Assembly: GCA_027946555.1 (NCBI GenBank)
Contig: JAPEVC010000121.1
Coordinates: 44,051 to 108,050 of the forward strand
Source: Gnomoniopsis sp. IMI 355080
Taxonomy: Eukaryota; Ascomycota; Sordariomycetes; Diaporthales; Gnomoniaceae
DNA: 64,000 nt
Reading direction: 5' to 3'
The position numbers were made by a program, and so were the translations under genes. Numbering within the stretch: position 1 is the stretch's first letter; the number at the start of each line of letters is the position of its first letter. Positions 42,274 to 53,698 of the stretch are shown here, in pieces. The notes under the pieces were generated by a model, which worked only from the letters and a program-made list of their open reading frames with translations, was not told where the DNA came from and ran no database searches.

Positions 42274-45085
42274 GTGATAAAGGCATCTGGGCATTTCGAT
42301 ACGGATGAGTGACGAATCTGTGACTACAATATTGTCAGTGCGTCCGAATAAAACCTAAGGGACGGATATGATCAGATAATGCGACGCGCATGCCAAAAGC
42401 GGGCACAATTTTTATGATCTTGTCTGGCCAACTTCAGAAAACTCGTCCGCGAAAATTCAATTCTGTTGAAGTCCATAATAATTTCCACGTTTTCTGTCAC
42501 AAAGTTGATCCATTCGGGTCCAGTATAGTAGAAAAATGAGCGGGAAATAATCGTGGAGAATTCATACTTCGTGGAGAAGACCTACCTCGTGTCGATACAT
42601 GATTCATAATCATCCGAGCCGTGTACAAATTACAATGTCTACACACCCCACGGGCCTCTTTGTGCTAAATCGGTATCCTTTTTTTTTCTGCAGCCCCTTA
42701 AACCGGCTCTTGTTGGTGGCTGTTACTGGATTCATGGGTAGAAAGGAAAATTGTAGCTCCCTTTTTTTTGGCCTTGTCGATTGTGTGGGCATGCAAGGAG
42801 GCAGAAGCGCGGTCGACGGCTTAGCGAATTTTTCCCCAGGGGCTGGAAACAAATATCGGACGAGATGGCCGATCATTTGTTTGGCCCCTTGCTGACATGC
42901 ATGGAGTTGGCTGCTTCAGTCCTGACAAGTGAAGTTGTCCCTTCATCGACATTTCTAAAACCACGGCTTGCGTTGACAAACAGCCGCGTCCGCATGTGCC
43001 AGATGTGCAGAGCTTGACTCGGACGGCTGGACGATAGGAGAGTATAGCTAGGTATCGTCAGCCCACTCTAGATTCCCTTCTGACCCTGTAGCTGTCAAGG
43101 ATGCCAAGACGGGACTGCGTTACCAGGGCTGCCACTTGCCCCGGGGTCTGATATATGAGGCCGCGCAAGCACTTGCAAGGGTGCCAGGCTTGCAGCCCTA
43201 AGCCAACCCGGCTGATCGGGCGGCCAGACTCTTTTTGTCCTGGCACGGTGGCACAACGCGCAAGGCATCCACTGAGCCTCCGGCGTTGACATCTCGGCTA
43301 CTGAATAGTTTATTAGGGATCTTGTTTTGAGTTGGGGATTGAGTGTGTGGCGGATGAATATAGTTTTGCAAGCCCCTGTGGAGGTAACATGCTCCACTAA
43401 CATTCCTGTACTTTCACCCCGTCCCAGACTGTTACGTGCAGTAGAACCGGTCCGTCGTCGAGAGACTCTACTATGTATGACGGATGGCAGCATGCTGCAG
43501 GGGGCCAGCTCGAAACATGAAACAGATCTTCAGCCCTGGGCTGATGGCTGATGAGGTAGACCTGCTCCTGTACGGAAGTACCTGCTTCTGCATCTGCACT
43601 CCGCTCTGGTCACTGGAAGCCATTGGCGGAGGAATTCCCGCTCTTGACAATTTCGAATTATGAGAGTGCTCTGGCTTGCTGATGGTGAGCCTGCTGCAGC
43701 TTCGCGCTCGAGACTTCATCACACCTTCAAATTTGTTACATAGTAGACGCCATCGGCCCCACGCTCTTGTTCTAGTTTTCCACAGGGGTTCTTCTCCTTT
43801 CACTTCGTGGCCGCTCGCCTCCTTTCCGACCCGGTCGTGATGACGACGTTTTGCGGACAGTTGGGATCAGACAGTTCAGTCAGTACTTCGAGCATTGTGC
43901 TCCGAACGTAGTACGCAGCCCCGGCAGCTTGGCGCAGTGCCTGAGCTGGATCGCATAGTGGAACGGACCCCAACAGCACGCCAAAAGGTCGACGCGGACA
44001 ATGTGGACCCTGGGAGGATAGTTGGAATCTGTGGGAAACCACGCGAATTTCCCGCCCCGCCAGCAGACAAACATGCTCGGCGGCAAAGGTCGAATGTTTC
44101 AAAACGAATCATCGTAATGGGAGCCGGGATTGCAAGTGGATCTATCCGTCATCCCGAACTGTTCCCAATTGGGAAATCATCTTCGATTAACTACACCTCC
44201 TCGGAAAGTGCTTCCTATGATGCTTAATCGTTCTTGCCTAATAACTCCCGAACATGTATAGAGCGGATACATGCAGTTGCGTCACAGGCTCATAGGTAGT
44301 TCGAGCAAACCAGGCAATCCAATTGTGGAGATGACTCATCTGGTTCGGCATACACACCTTGCCGTTGTGTAGCTTTGAACGATGTCAACCTCCAAATCCT
44401 CACCTCTACCAACAACCTTGGAACATGTTCGATACCTCCTCCACAAGAATCGCGCCAAGCGTCAGAGGGAGTGTCCACGTTAGGCGCGAATGTTTAGCTT
44501 GGTAGCTTCAAAGCTATAGGGGCATCTACTCGCAGGTGAGAATTCCAGACCCAGGCTGTGGTCAATGCTTCTTCAGGGACACATGTGGGTCCCTTATCCT
44601 TGCGTCCTTGCATCCTTGTGCGGCTCTCCTGTCCGCACGTACTGATCTGCAGCGCAGCTCGCCATCCATCCATGCACCGAGATCCACGTTCGACCCCATC
44701 CCAATAGGCCCATTACGGAATGTTTCGAGGAGATTGAAGGTGGGATCCTCTTTCCCCGGGTGTATACACACTACCGGAATGTGGCCCTTCAACCCTCCAT
44801 GCCTGCTTGCCACAGGCGGCTGATGGGAGCTGTCGAGTGTATAAAGAAGTCTCTTCTGGACTGCCTTTTCCACTTCGAAATCCCTTCTTCATTCCTCTTC
44901 ACGCCAAAGCCAAATCTTCCAGTCATTCATTGAAGCTAGACTTCATCATTCTTTTCGCCTCTTTCACAAGACACCACGTTCATTCGCTAGTCGAAATCAA
45001 ACACCAATTTTTCCTATCCTCCCAAGTCTTCCTATCGAATCGAATCTAGCTTTTCAGCCAAAAAGAAAAACACAAATCAGTCAAA
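42274..45085. other. 2.8-kb intergenic stretch
   Basis: Many short open frames but no conserved motif, signal peptide plus body, or spliced model that I can support. The right end is the promoter and 240-bp leader of the Gly-rich gene, with a TATAAAG at 44840. Confidence 0.55.
44840..44846 (+). promoter_or_regulatory. TATA box of the Gly/Ser-rich secreted gene
   Basis: TATAAAG about 240 bp upstream of the ATG at 45086. The CT-rich and then A-rich leader between them is typical of highly expressed fungal genes. Confidence 0.5.
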
Positions 45086-46067
45086 ATGGTCAAGATCAGC
45101 CCCCTCATCGCCTCCGTCCTCATCGGCCTCGTCGCCGCCGCGCCTCAGCAGGCCGCTTCCGGCACTGAGAGCTTCTCTCTCCAGGCCCCCACTGGAACTG
45201 GCATGCCTCTTCCCAGCGGCACTGGAGGGTTCGGAGGCTTCGGAGGCCAAGGCCAGGGACACCCTTCGGGCACTGGTCACTTCGGCCCCGCTCCCACCGG
45301 CGGTAAGTCTTTCACGTCCTGTGCATCATCGTATCGTCACTGACTTTCCTGTCCAGCCTTCGGCGGCAAGGGTAACAACGTTTCCGGCTTCCCAAGCGGT
45401 ACTGGCTTTCCTGGCCCAGCTCCCACGGGCGGTAAGTTGCCATTGGATCATTTTCCATGTTGATTCGATCATCTTTGCTAATATTCGATACCTAGGCTTC
45501 GGCGGTCACGGTTATGGTGGCCACCACTCCGGCGCTCCCCACTCAGGCGGCCCCGCTCCGACTGGGGCGGCTGGTGCGCAAGGTGGACAAGGTCAGGCTC
45601 CCGGCTCTGCTGCTGGAGCGCAGCCTACCAACGCTGCCCTGAAGCTTCGTCAAGAAGCTCAACAGTCTGGAGCTGGCGGTGCTTCCGGCGCTCAGCCCAC
45701 GGGCAGCTTCGGTGGCAGCTCTGGATCTGAGTCTGGATCCGGCGGCGAGTCCGGATCTGCTCCGACTGGCAGCTTCGGAGGCCAGGGCGGTTCAGGTTCA
45801 TTCTCTGCTGGCGGTGCTATGCCTACTGGCAGCTTTGGTGGCAGCTCTGGATCTGACTCTGGATTCGGAGGCCAGGGCGGTTCAGGCTCATTCTCTGCTG
45901 GCGGTGCTATGCCTACTGGCAGCTTCGGTGGCAGCTCTGGCTCTGGCTCTGACTCTGGATTCGGTGGCGGTGCCGCCCCGAGCGGTTTCCAGACTTTCAC
46001 CAAGGGCTCCGGTTCCGGCGCCGCTCCCACTGGCTCGTTCTCTGGATCCGAGGCTTTTGCCAACTAA
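45086..46067 (+). CDS. Secreted Gly/Ser-rich repeat protein
   Basis: Three exons, 45086-45302, 45357-45431 and 45496-46067 (introns 54 and 64 nt, both phase 1), 287 aa. The signal peptide is MVKISPLIASVLIGLVAAAP. The rest is low-complexity Gly/Ser/Ala/Pro with a recurrent APTG(G/S)FGG motif. Both introns split the codon right after APTG, so the short second exon is a self-contained repeat module. A 90-bp unit at 45777-45866 is repeated almost exactly at 45867-45962. No GPI signal or Cys is seen, which argues against a hydrophobin. It is likely a structural wall or extracellular-matrix protein; the strong promoter and codon bias (C-ending) fit high expression. Function is inference. Confidence 0.8.
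45777..45962. repeat. 90-bp in-frame tandem repeat in the Gly/Ser-rich gene
   Basis: Two near-identical copies; the second is 6 bp longer (an extra Gly-Ser). Each encodes GGQGGSGSFSAGGAMPTGSF followed by a Gly/Ser linker. Confidence 0.85.
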
Positions 46068-46472
46068 GCGCAAGTTGCGACCGGAGCAAGACAATTCCCA
46101 CAACCTCGTCGGGGTAATACATTTTTGACGGCATCGAGGACCCGGCAACGGCAATTTCGATGGTTGATTCGGATGAATGGATCACAAATCGATTAGGAGC
46201 ATTGGTGTTAACAGAACCTTCTTGTATCTATTGCTCTCTATATGAGCACTTTAGCGACTGGCAACTTTTGTGCGTGTACAATATAACCTTGTTCTAGGAT
46301 TAGCAATTCCATTACGAGAACTGAAAAATTACTGATTCGTTGCAAAAACCTTCCATTGTGACTGAAGACTCCCTGACACCCCGCCCACCTTTTTTTCTTT
46401 CTTTTTTCCCTTGGTTTTCTTTCTTTGGAGGATGATGTCTCCATCGGCGTAGAGATAGGGCCATCATTGTAG

Positions 46473-46918
46473 AGACTGCCCTATATTCTGCATAGTCTCT
46501 TGTTAGATTGGAGGGCATCAAGATACACAAGATCGCCGCGGAAACCGGAAACATGTTGAGCATAGAAGATGTCTAATTCGCTCACAAGAAATATCCTCGG
46601 CACCAAAGCAAGTTCCTGCATGAAGGAAAAAAAACCATCTTCTGGGAGGTATGCATATATCTGGTTTATCTTCTGGCACTTATGGAGAAGATATAGCGCA
46701 TCTAGATCAAGGCAATTTCTTTGCGTCCTTCCCCTTTTTCTTTTCTATTGAGTTTGATGTACAGTACCAGGAGATCGTGTAACGTGAAATATCGTTGAAG
46801 AAGATGAAATCCTCCGCATATTTTCATCCCACGTACTTGTTGAAAGGGAGCATCCCTGTTAAGCGAAAGCAGGGGTATAAAGGTACTTAGGTATCCCTGC
46901 AACTTCGACATGACGAGG
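46473..46918. repeat. Decayed repeat, copy A (partner of 53155-53740)
   Basis: Two blocks are shared in the same order with copy B. Block 1 (46473-46505) matches 53155-53187 at 27 of 33 positions by eye, with mostly transition differences. Block 2 (46846-46918) shares the frame GGGA..ATCCCTG, GCAGGG-TATAAA and TATCCCTGCAA-T-CGACATGAC with 53660-53740. Its nature is unknown: it could be an old duplication or a dispersed repeat. Confidence 0.55.
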
Positions 46919-47262
46919 CTGTGGCGCACATGCCCGTCAGCCCGCCTACAACCGAACGGGCTCTGGGTCAATTTTTTTGCAGCATCCCATATTGCTCTCG
47001 TGCGCTGTCTGATCCATCAGAGTCTCATTGGCATACGTGGCCAGTCGCCTGCGTTTGTTCAAAAGAGGCCACAAGCACAAATTGGGATACTCCGTCAGAT
47101 CAGACGAAGCCGACCTTGCATCTCACAGACCGCAAAAATGACGGTTTGCAGCCTGCAAACCTCTCCGCAAACGCAAACGCTTTTCCTCTCATACTTTCAT
47201 CTATAGAATATTCCACCTTGTCCCACTTTTAGAGCTCACCTTTTTTCACTATGGCACCTTTT

Positions 47263-47263
<1 letters not shown>

Positions 47264-47307
<44 letters not shown>
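47264..47307. repeat. 44-nt A homopolymer
   Basis: Uninterrupted A run on the plus strand, preceded by TTTTC and about 470 bp upstream of the helicase pseudogene start. Its length may be inexact because of sequencing. Confidence 0.85.
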
Positions 47308-47310
<3 letters not shown>

Positions 47311-49875
47311 GTACGGCTTTTTATATAAATGCAGGTTGAGAATTTCAAGCTTGACACCGTCAGTGCTCACTGTTCTGTGGGCAGGAACGATGAGGCATAT
47401 CTGACGGACTCCGTCAGAAGCCGTCAAATGGCATGATCACTTACCTAATTCTAGGTAGGTACCGACCCTCCTTGGGTTTCCTTCTGCAGACAGCAGCAAA
47501 CCTTCGTTGAGCTTTTCGACTGCAACTTGGTGTGATGATGACTTCGTCGCGAACTCGCGATGTGTTCGTAGGTTTCTCACACAACCTCTTGTCACGCAAA
47601 TTTCACTCCAAAGTCGCACGCGTGCATCAAACCACTGGCAGTCAGGGTCACAAAACTGTTCGCTAAGTCCACCCGGCAGCAATTCGCCTCGTCAGTGTTA
47701 TCAATTTGAGGAAGGACTCGGGGAATACTCACCCACCGTTCCCTTCATGGCTTGATCAATTGACTAACTTCAAACTCTAGATGAAGATCATGGTAAGCCC
47801 ATCGAAACACCCTCTTGATCTCGATCTCGCCCTAGCCGTTGCTCCTCCCATAGTGCAGCCCCCAGCTCCCGATTTCTGTCATCAACCTCCCCGCTCGTAC
47901 CCGACCTTTGACACTCACCCTTTCCAGTACTTGGCCGATAGCGCTTCTGTGTTCATAAAACCAATACGGCTTCAGGGGCGAGTCTGGCTATATATACATA
48001 TCTGCTTCCATGCGCGGCGCGCGGCCCTCGAGTGCCATCGACAGCCTGGCCGAGATCGTACGCGATACTCGCCACTAGCGAAGGCAATGAAACTGAGGGC
48101 TTTTACATGGTGGAATTGGCGAAGCCGAAGAGGACGCCCAAGCGTCTGGAGTGGCCCGGGTCTGGTGGTTGTGGGTCGTCACGGAGATCGCGATGGTTTG
48201 ACTGTCCGAGTGGAGTCGGCTCTTTCAGGCCAGTCACGATAACTTCCCTGCTTCCTTCCTTCCTCCCATCTACATCAATCAAAAGCACCGAGCTGACGTT
48301 CCTCACTGTAGATCCCCGAGCGCGACGCTAAGACACCGGAGTCACTGCCGCTCTTGTCCCTGGTATGACTATCGAGCAGCTGCGAAAGGCGCCTTGTCTC
48401 CTCGCGATCGTCAGCAAGAAGCAGCTCGAGACCTACAAATGGGGCCTGAAACTGGCGAGCAAGATTGAGCCAGTCGATCCGCCATCCGATATTCCTCCTA
48501 CTCATGTGTTTGTGGCTTCCTATACCCCGTAATCATGTTGAATTGACATCACCAGCTAACCACTCTGCGGCACAGTCACCAGTATGATCCCGAGAAGATC
48601 CAAGAAATCAAGGACAAGCTCTCGATGGGCCCAAGAACTCCCACCGGCCCAACCAGCACTGGTTCCGCCTTGAAGTTGCCTTGATCAGCGCCGCCTTCGC
48701 CGAAAGCTTGGAGCTCGTGGAAGCCGCCGAGAGCATGTTCCTGAAAATGATACCCAGCAAGGCATACGAGATCGAGGGACGCCCTGGCATGTTCTACGTC
48801 GCCATTAAACAGCCTGTTGGTTCGCCTTGCAATGAGCTTCTGGACGCCAACAACCGCCCCGACACTCGGTGCACAATCTTTGCCACGACGTCGAAGGAAT
48901 TCGCCCGAGAAGACAGTTCCATTGGTCATGCAACCGACGAGGCTCAATTCACGGCCGAATTTGTCGAGAACCACGAGCTTGCAGCGAATCTAGACATCGA
49001 CAAAGACCATGAAGCTCTCCTCCTGCTGAATGAGACTGGCGAGAATGGCGAGCGGCAAGCTTTTCTTCATGAGTCTTTGACCGGCGGCAGAGAATAGTAC
49101 CCCCTCCGCACCGAGCTCAATGATCAAGCTTCGCAGACCAAGCAGCGTGTCGCTGCAATCACTCGCCTCCGCTCTTCCGCATTCCGTGCTTGGTACACGA
49201 ACGAGGATGGTCACACAGTTCCACTTCCTGATGACATATCCAACATTGATCCTGACCTCATTCCATCTGACGCGGATGTCGCAGCCATGCGTGCCGTTTG
49301 GGCGCAAGAGGAGCGAGACAAGACCCGCATGCGAGACCTCATCAGTGGTCACCAGGCACTTGCAGACATTCCCAAGCGCGACCTCCTCGACTTCGTCGAT
49401 CTACCGGAGGGACGTATTGCTGTGGCAAGTGCAATCCGTGAAGCCTGCCTTAACTACCCCGGTCCAGCAAATCGCATGCGTTTCGAAGAGTACATGTCCA
49501 ACATCCCAAACGTGGGAATCATCATCGCCCCAGCTGGCAGTGGCAAGACTAAAGGTGTGGCAACCCTGGCAAAGCACCTTGTCTTGGGGATCAAAGAGAG
49601 AGTCGTCATCGCCGCACACTCCAACGTCGCAGTGAACCGGCCAAAGGATGCATTCGTGGAGGCTGCCCTGCATCTGGTCAATGAGGCCCAACAAGAAGCT
49701 TAGAGGTACGGTCAAACTCCCTGTCATGCTTCTTGGCACCAATACGCACGATGATTTGCGCGTTGTACGCCACATCATCGAGGCCAATGGATCTATAGAT
49801 GGACTCGAGAACCTCGCCAACCGTACTTCCAAGTTTCAGCTTCATTACTCGCTGGCTCACTGGCTGCTGGTGATC

Positions 49876-49895
49876 CTGGAGGTGACTGGAGGTGA
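49876..49895. repeat. 10-bp tandem duplication breaking the helicase frame
   Basis: CTGGAGGTGA occurs twice head to tail. Reading one copy joins ...LVILEVTG directly to FKLPSNRPNSILEIQEE in the next frame. Two copies shift the frame by one. Confidence 0.9.
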
Positions 49896-51100
49896 CTGGT
49901 TTCAAGCTCCCCAGTAACCGCCCAAACTCGATCCTCGAGATCCAAGAGGAGAACCGCAAAGAACCCACTCTTCAGCCCCTGCGTGACTTTGTCACTGGCA
50001 AGATCACTTGGGACGTAGGCAATTTCAAGACCGACCCCACCAGCACTCCTGAAATCAGCGCTGAGGAAGCCAGCACTACTGGAGCCAGCACTAAGGAAGC
50101 CGCTGCTGATGAAGATGAGAATGCTTCCATTACTTCCGAGGAGGTTCCTGCACCGCCCAAGCTGACCGCCATGATCAAGGATGCCTTCAAGCGCACTACC
50201 AAGGTCGGGGAAGTCCTTTTCATCACTACTGGGTACGCAAACAGCAATCAATGGAAGCAGTTCGTTGGGTCCGCGAAGACTGTCATCCTCGAAGAGGTTG
50301 CCAACTTATCTAAACCCTGAGGCGCTGCTCGTCTGGCGCAACCTGGGTCAGAATGTTATCCTCGTCGGTGGCTTGAAGCAGTTGAAGCCTTGGACCAGAC
50401 GCAGATTCAATAATCCCAATGCAGACGCCGCCGCCGAACCAGCTGGCGATACAGATGACATCAGTCCAGAGGCAGAGGCCTGGAATAAAGCACAAGAGAC
50501 GACCGAGAGCGACACTTGGGGCAATACAGCGACTGAATCTAAGCCTAATACTTGGGGCGGTCCTCAAGAGGCCTCTGGCGTCACTGCCAATGCCCCGGAG
50601 CCCTCCGAGAATGATGATGCACCTGCTGATCAAGGCAGTCTCAAGAGCAATTTTAGGTTTGAGTCTTACATCCTCACATCTGTCATGGCGCACTTTATCT
50701 TGCAAGGAGAACCGGTTCTCCCATTCACCATGCAGTATCGTGCGATCAACGGACAGCATGACCCGGTACTAGACATCATGTACAAGGCGCTCCCCTTTAC
50801 CTACCACAAGAGCCGTGACCCACAGTACCACCCCGACGCTCTCAAAATCGAGGATGTGGTCTCTGCAGTGTTTGAGGACATCAGACCCTCTCCCCCTGGC
50901 AAGATCTACCCCGTCATGGTTGACGTCCCTGGATCGCTGACCGAAATCGCGAAGTCCAAGTCCAAGTTCAATGTGATGCAGGGCGAAGTTGGCAAGTTCT
51001 CATAATCAAACATTCTCTAAACACTCACTGGTCACGAGACTGACTTTCTCCAGTGGCTTCACTCGTTGACATGCTTCTGGCGATCGGCATAAAGACAAAG

Positions 51101-51122
51101 GATATTCTCGTGATATTCTCGT
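51101..51122. repeat. 11-bp tandem duplication breaking the helicase frame
   Basis: GATATTCTCGT occurs twice head to tail. With one copy IKTKDILV runs on into MSPYVTMASHLTRILG; with two copies the frame is lost. Confidence 0.9.
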
Positions 51123-52556
51123 CATGTCGCCCTATGTCACCATGGCCAGCCACCTGACCCGAATTCTTGGTAAGCACATCCAGGTCGTCGTTGCTGGTAC
51201 TCTTGAAGATGGCATCATTGCAAGCAGCGTCGATTCGCTACAGGGCTACGAGGGTCTCGTTGGCATCCTGGCTTCGTAAGTGTTTCTTTCAGCCCATTGC
51301 ACCGTGCGAGCCTGCTCATCTGACACCTACAAGTAGTGCAATTACGAAGGAGACGGGTCCTGGTTTCACAATGGCTGCCCAGCGAAACTGCGTCGCTGCT
51401 ACTCGGCACAAGTTGGCTTTCTTTTGGGTGACTGACGTAGATGCCGTCCCTTGCAAGAAAGTGTCAGTGCCTAGACCACAAGGCGAGGATACCGAGCAGT
51501 CTACCGCCAAGACTATCGAGGGAACCCCAGAGGCAAAGGTCGAGCAGCCAGACGCCGAGGCAGAGGGTGACGAGCCTGTCGAACTTGTCACTGAGCTGGC
51601 GTACCCCGAGGGAAAGAAAGCACAGAAAGTCCTCATTGAGTATCATAAGCGTTTCGTTGAGCGTGGTCGTGTGGTCATTATGCCCGACGGTTACAGCCAA
51701 GAGACTCTCGCTGCTGCTATCAATACTCTCCGGGAGAAGTGGAACACTCCGCGATACACAACCCCTCCGACGTACAAAGAGTCCGCCACCCAAGATATGA
51801 CCTCTACTTGTGCCAACAAGCCAATCACTCTGGAGGCAGCCCCAGCAGAGGTTTGGACCAAGCTTCTTAATGTCGAAGACGGTACCGCGGCAGCCAAGAG
51901 TAACGAGTACTACTCCATACTAGCCAAAGACAGCCGCGCTACGCGGAAAGTTCGAGGGGCCACAGAACGCGGTGACAAGGCCCAAAACATGACCATCACC
52001 GATGAAAGCTGGGTCATCGTTGTAGGCTGTAGCGGCGATAACATCAATGCATTAAAAGAGATGATCCCCGGTTTGGAGATCAGACGCCAATCCGAGCGGC
52101 GCCTCGACATCGAGACCCAGACGATGAGGAGTGTTCTGTCTGTCACAGCTCCGAACCAGCAAGACCTTGACCTGGCGATCAAGTTGATTGAGTCGGTCGA
52201 TGCAACTCGCTTCAAGATGTTCATCAGCAAGGCGCACATTGGAGAAGTCTGTAGGGCCGTCAAGGCCCTGACCTCATGCCACAAGGTTGACTATGGAAGG
52301 AAGACTGGCATTTGGACTCTCGTTGGCGTGGCCGAAGCCCGCACTAGAGCAGAGGCCGCAGTTCGGCACTGGAAGGAGCACAAGGCTATGCCCGACACTG
52401 ATAAAGCAGCGCCTCAGTACGAGTTCCAGAGACAGTGCTGATGATGGTGCCGAAGGGTGGGGTCCAATCCAATCCAGTAATGATGATGGTTTCGATGCCG
52501 CTGGAGCAGGGGACGAGGTCAATTCTGGCCGTGGTGTTAATGTTATTGCTGATTAG

Positions 52557-53232
52557 GGCTAGTGGTGATTATCTATCGCCTGCTTGGTCGATGATCAGGT
52601 TTTGGTAAGCCAAAGGATGAGTACTGCCCTACTCTAACGGGTTTGTCCATCAGCTTCAGGTGGGCAGCTCAGGCCAGTTGTCTAAATTATTCGCACAAGG
52701 TCACACGCAAGTGAATGAGAGGTAAACCAATCCTCCATTCCGCAGACCACACATTAACGACATACACCTGTACGAACGCGAGACCATTTCACCCATTCGC
52801 CATTATTTAGCAACCATACTACACCTGCTCCTGCCTCACTTACAATATACACGCACCTTCTCAAGATAGCCAATTTCAGGGTGAACAAGATCGTGAAGAC
52901 TCTTGCCAAATGTGTCTTGAGGTCTGATTCTGGACGAGCGTACTACACTGTAATGGCCACATGAGGTTCCAAAGACCCTTGATGTCCCATCAATCAGCAT
53001 CACGGTCAACGAAGCCTACCAGCGCCGCAGCAATATTCAAGATTATTGTTCAAGACTGGGGACCGCAAAAGCACTTGGTGACAGTCGAAAAGGCTGTATG
53101 CGATCCCATGTTTGAGACCATGCGCTCGCATTCCCAGTACAGCCGTCAATATGAAGACTACCCTGCCTTCTGCGCAGTCTCTTGTTAACCACCCGCGGCG
53201 CCAATCGTAGGATACTCTCGAGGAGATGAGAT
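52557..53232. other. Intergenic stretch between helicase remnant and MITE
   Basis: No supported gene. Copy B of the decayed repeat begins at 53155. The last 8 bp are the left target-site duplication of the hAT-like element. Confidence 0.55.
53225..53232. repeat. Left 8-bp target-site duplication (GATGAGAT)
   Basis: Identical to 53620-53627 on the other side of the hAT-like element. Confidence 0.88.
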
Positions 53233-53619
53233 TAGGGTTCCTGTTTCATGAAACCAGTTTGTTTCATGTTTCCAATTTTGAGCCAGAAAACAAACGTTTT
53301 CTGGCATCGAAAAAGTCAATTTTCTCATAGTAAAAAACTGCTATAAAACATGCCTATTTCCCAGCTATTTTGGGCTAAAGTGAGGTTATTTTCGCATTAG
53401 ACTAGGAGTTATCTAGGGTTAGGGTTATAGCTAACTAATCATAGTGTATATCGGACCCGGAAAAAAAAGTTTCGGCTCCGCCGGACTTAAGAGAACCCAC
53501 TTATTACCTGATTGGGACGCCGACGAGGACGTTGAAAAAACAGTCGTTTGTTCGAGTGTTTTATAATGATAGAACAAACGTTTGTTTTCTCCTATCAAAC
53601 TCGTTTTCTAGGAACCCTA
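53233..53619. mobile_element. Non-autonomous hAT-like element (MITE), 387 bp
   Basis: The ends are TAGGGTTCCT (53233-53242) and its exact reverse complement AGGAACCCTA (53610-53619). They are flanked by a perfect 8-bp direct repeat GATGAGAT at 53225-53232 and 53620-53627. An 8-bp target-site duplication with TA(G)GG-type ends is the signature of the hAT superfamily. The interior has no open frame, so it depends on a transposase elsewhere. Subterminal inverted motifs are frequent near both ends: GTTTCATGAAAC, CCAGAAAAC-aaac-GTTTTCTGG-like hairpins on the left and AACAAACGTTTGTT on the right. Such motifs are typical transposase-binding repeats. The intact TSD implies a fairly recent insertion. 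Confidence 0.88.
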
Positions 53620-53627
53620 GATGAGAT
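53620..53627. repeat. Right 8-bp target-site duplication (GATGAGAT)
   Basis: Identical to 53225-53232. Confidence 0.88.
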
Positions 53628-53688
53628 GCTCCCATATTCTATTCTGTGCTGTGTCGACAGGGAATATCCCTGCTCATGCGGGCAGGGC

Positions 53689-53698
53689 TATAAAAAGG
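53689..53698 (+). promoter_or_regulatory. Candidate TATA box upstream of RTC1
   Basis: TATAAAAAGG 316 bp before the first ATG of the RTC1 gene. It lies within the repeat-B block, so it may be repeat-derived rather than the native promoter. Confidence 0.35.

Larger units (their letters stand above)
46068..47780. other. 1.7-kb intergenic stretch with repeat remnants and a poly-A tract
   Basis: Contains the left partners of two decayed repeat blocks (46473-46505 and 46846-46918), a 44-nt A run, and several CCGTCAG copies around 47360-47425, including the inverted pair CTGACGG-ACT-CCGTCAG. No gene. Confidence 0.55.
47781..52556 (+). pseudogene. Decayed SF1 (Upf1-like) helicase gene
   Basis: Parts of one helicase can be followed over 4.8 kb in changing frames. 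Motif I is APAGSGKTKG (49526-49555), Ia ERVVIAAHSNVAVN, II VILEEVAN, III VGGLKQLKP, V VDSLQGYEG and VI QRNCVAATRHK, in helicase order; a C-terminal ~250-residue region follows. Lesions include frame changes near 48075, 48150, 48630, 49695 and 50305, and an in-frame TAG at 49095-49097. A 10-bp tandem duplication lies at 49876-49895 and an 11-bp one at 51101-51122; each shifts the frame exactly as observed. Introns remain (48529-48575; 51276-51336), so it is a decayed resident gene, not a retrocopy. Motif II (LEEVA rather than DEA) and motif VI are also atypical. Upf1-like helicases unwind RNA/DNA; the ancestral role is unknown. Confidence 0.85.

Noticed and set aside
43095..44227. Several overlapping 100-130 aa frames on both strands
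   Set aside because: No shared feature or spliced model, and composition is that of non-coding DNA.
45692..46063. Minus-strand frame full of PPxLP/EPE repeats
   Set aside because: Shadow of the Gly/Ser repeats of the plus-strand secreted protein.
47264..47307. Poly-A tract as evidence that the helicase is a retrocopy
   Set aside because: The run lies upstream of the pseudogene on the coding strand, and the pseudogene keeps its introns.
53413..53427. TAGGGTTAGGGTTA, telomere-like repeat inside the MITE
   Set aside because: Only about two units, inside a transposable element; too short to claim an interstitial telomere.
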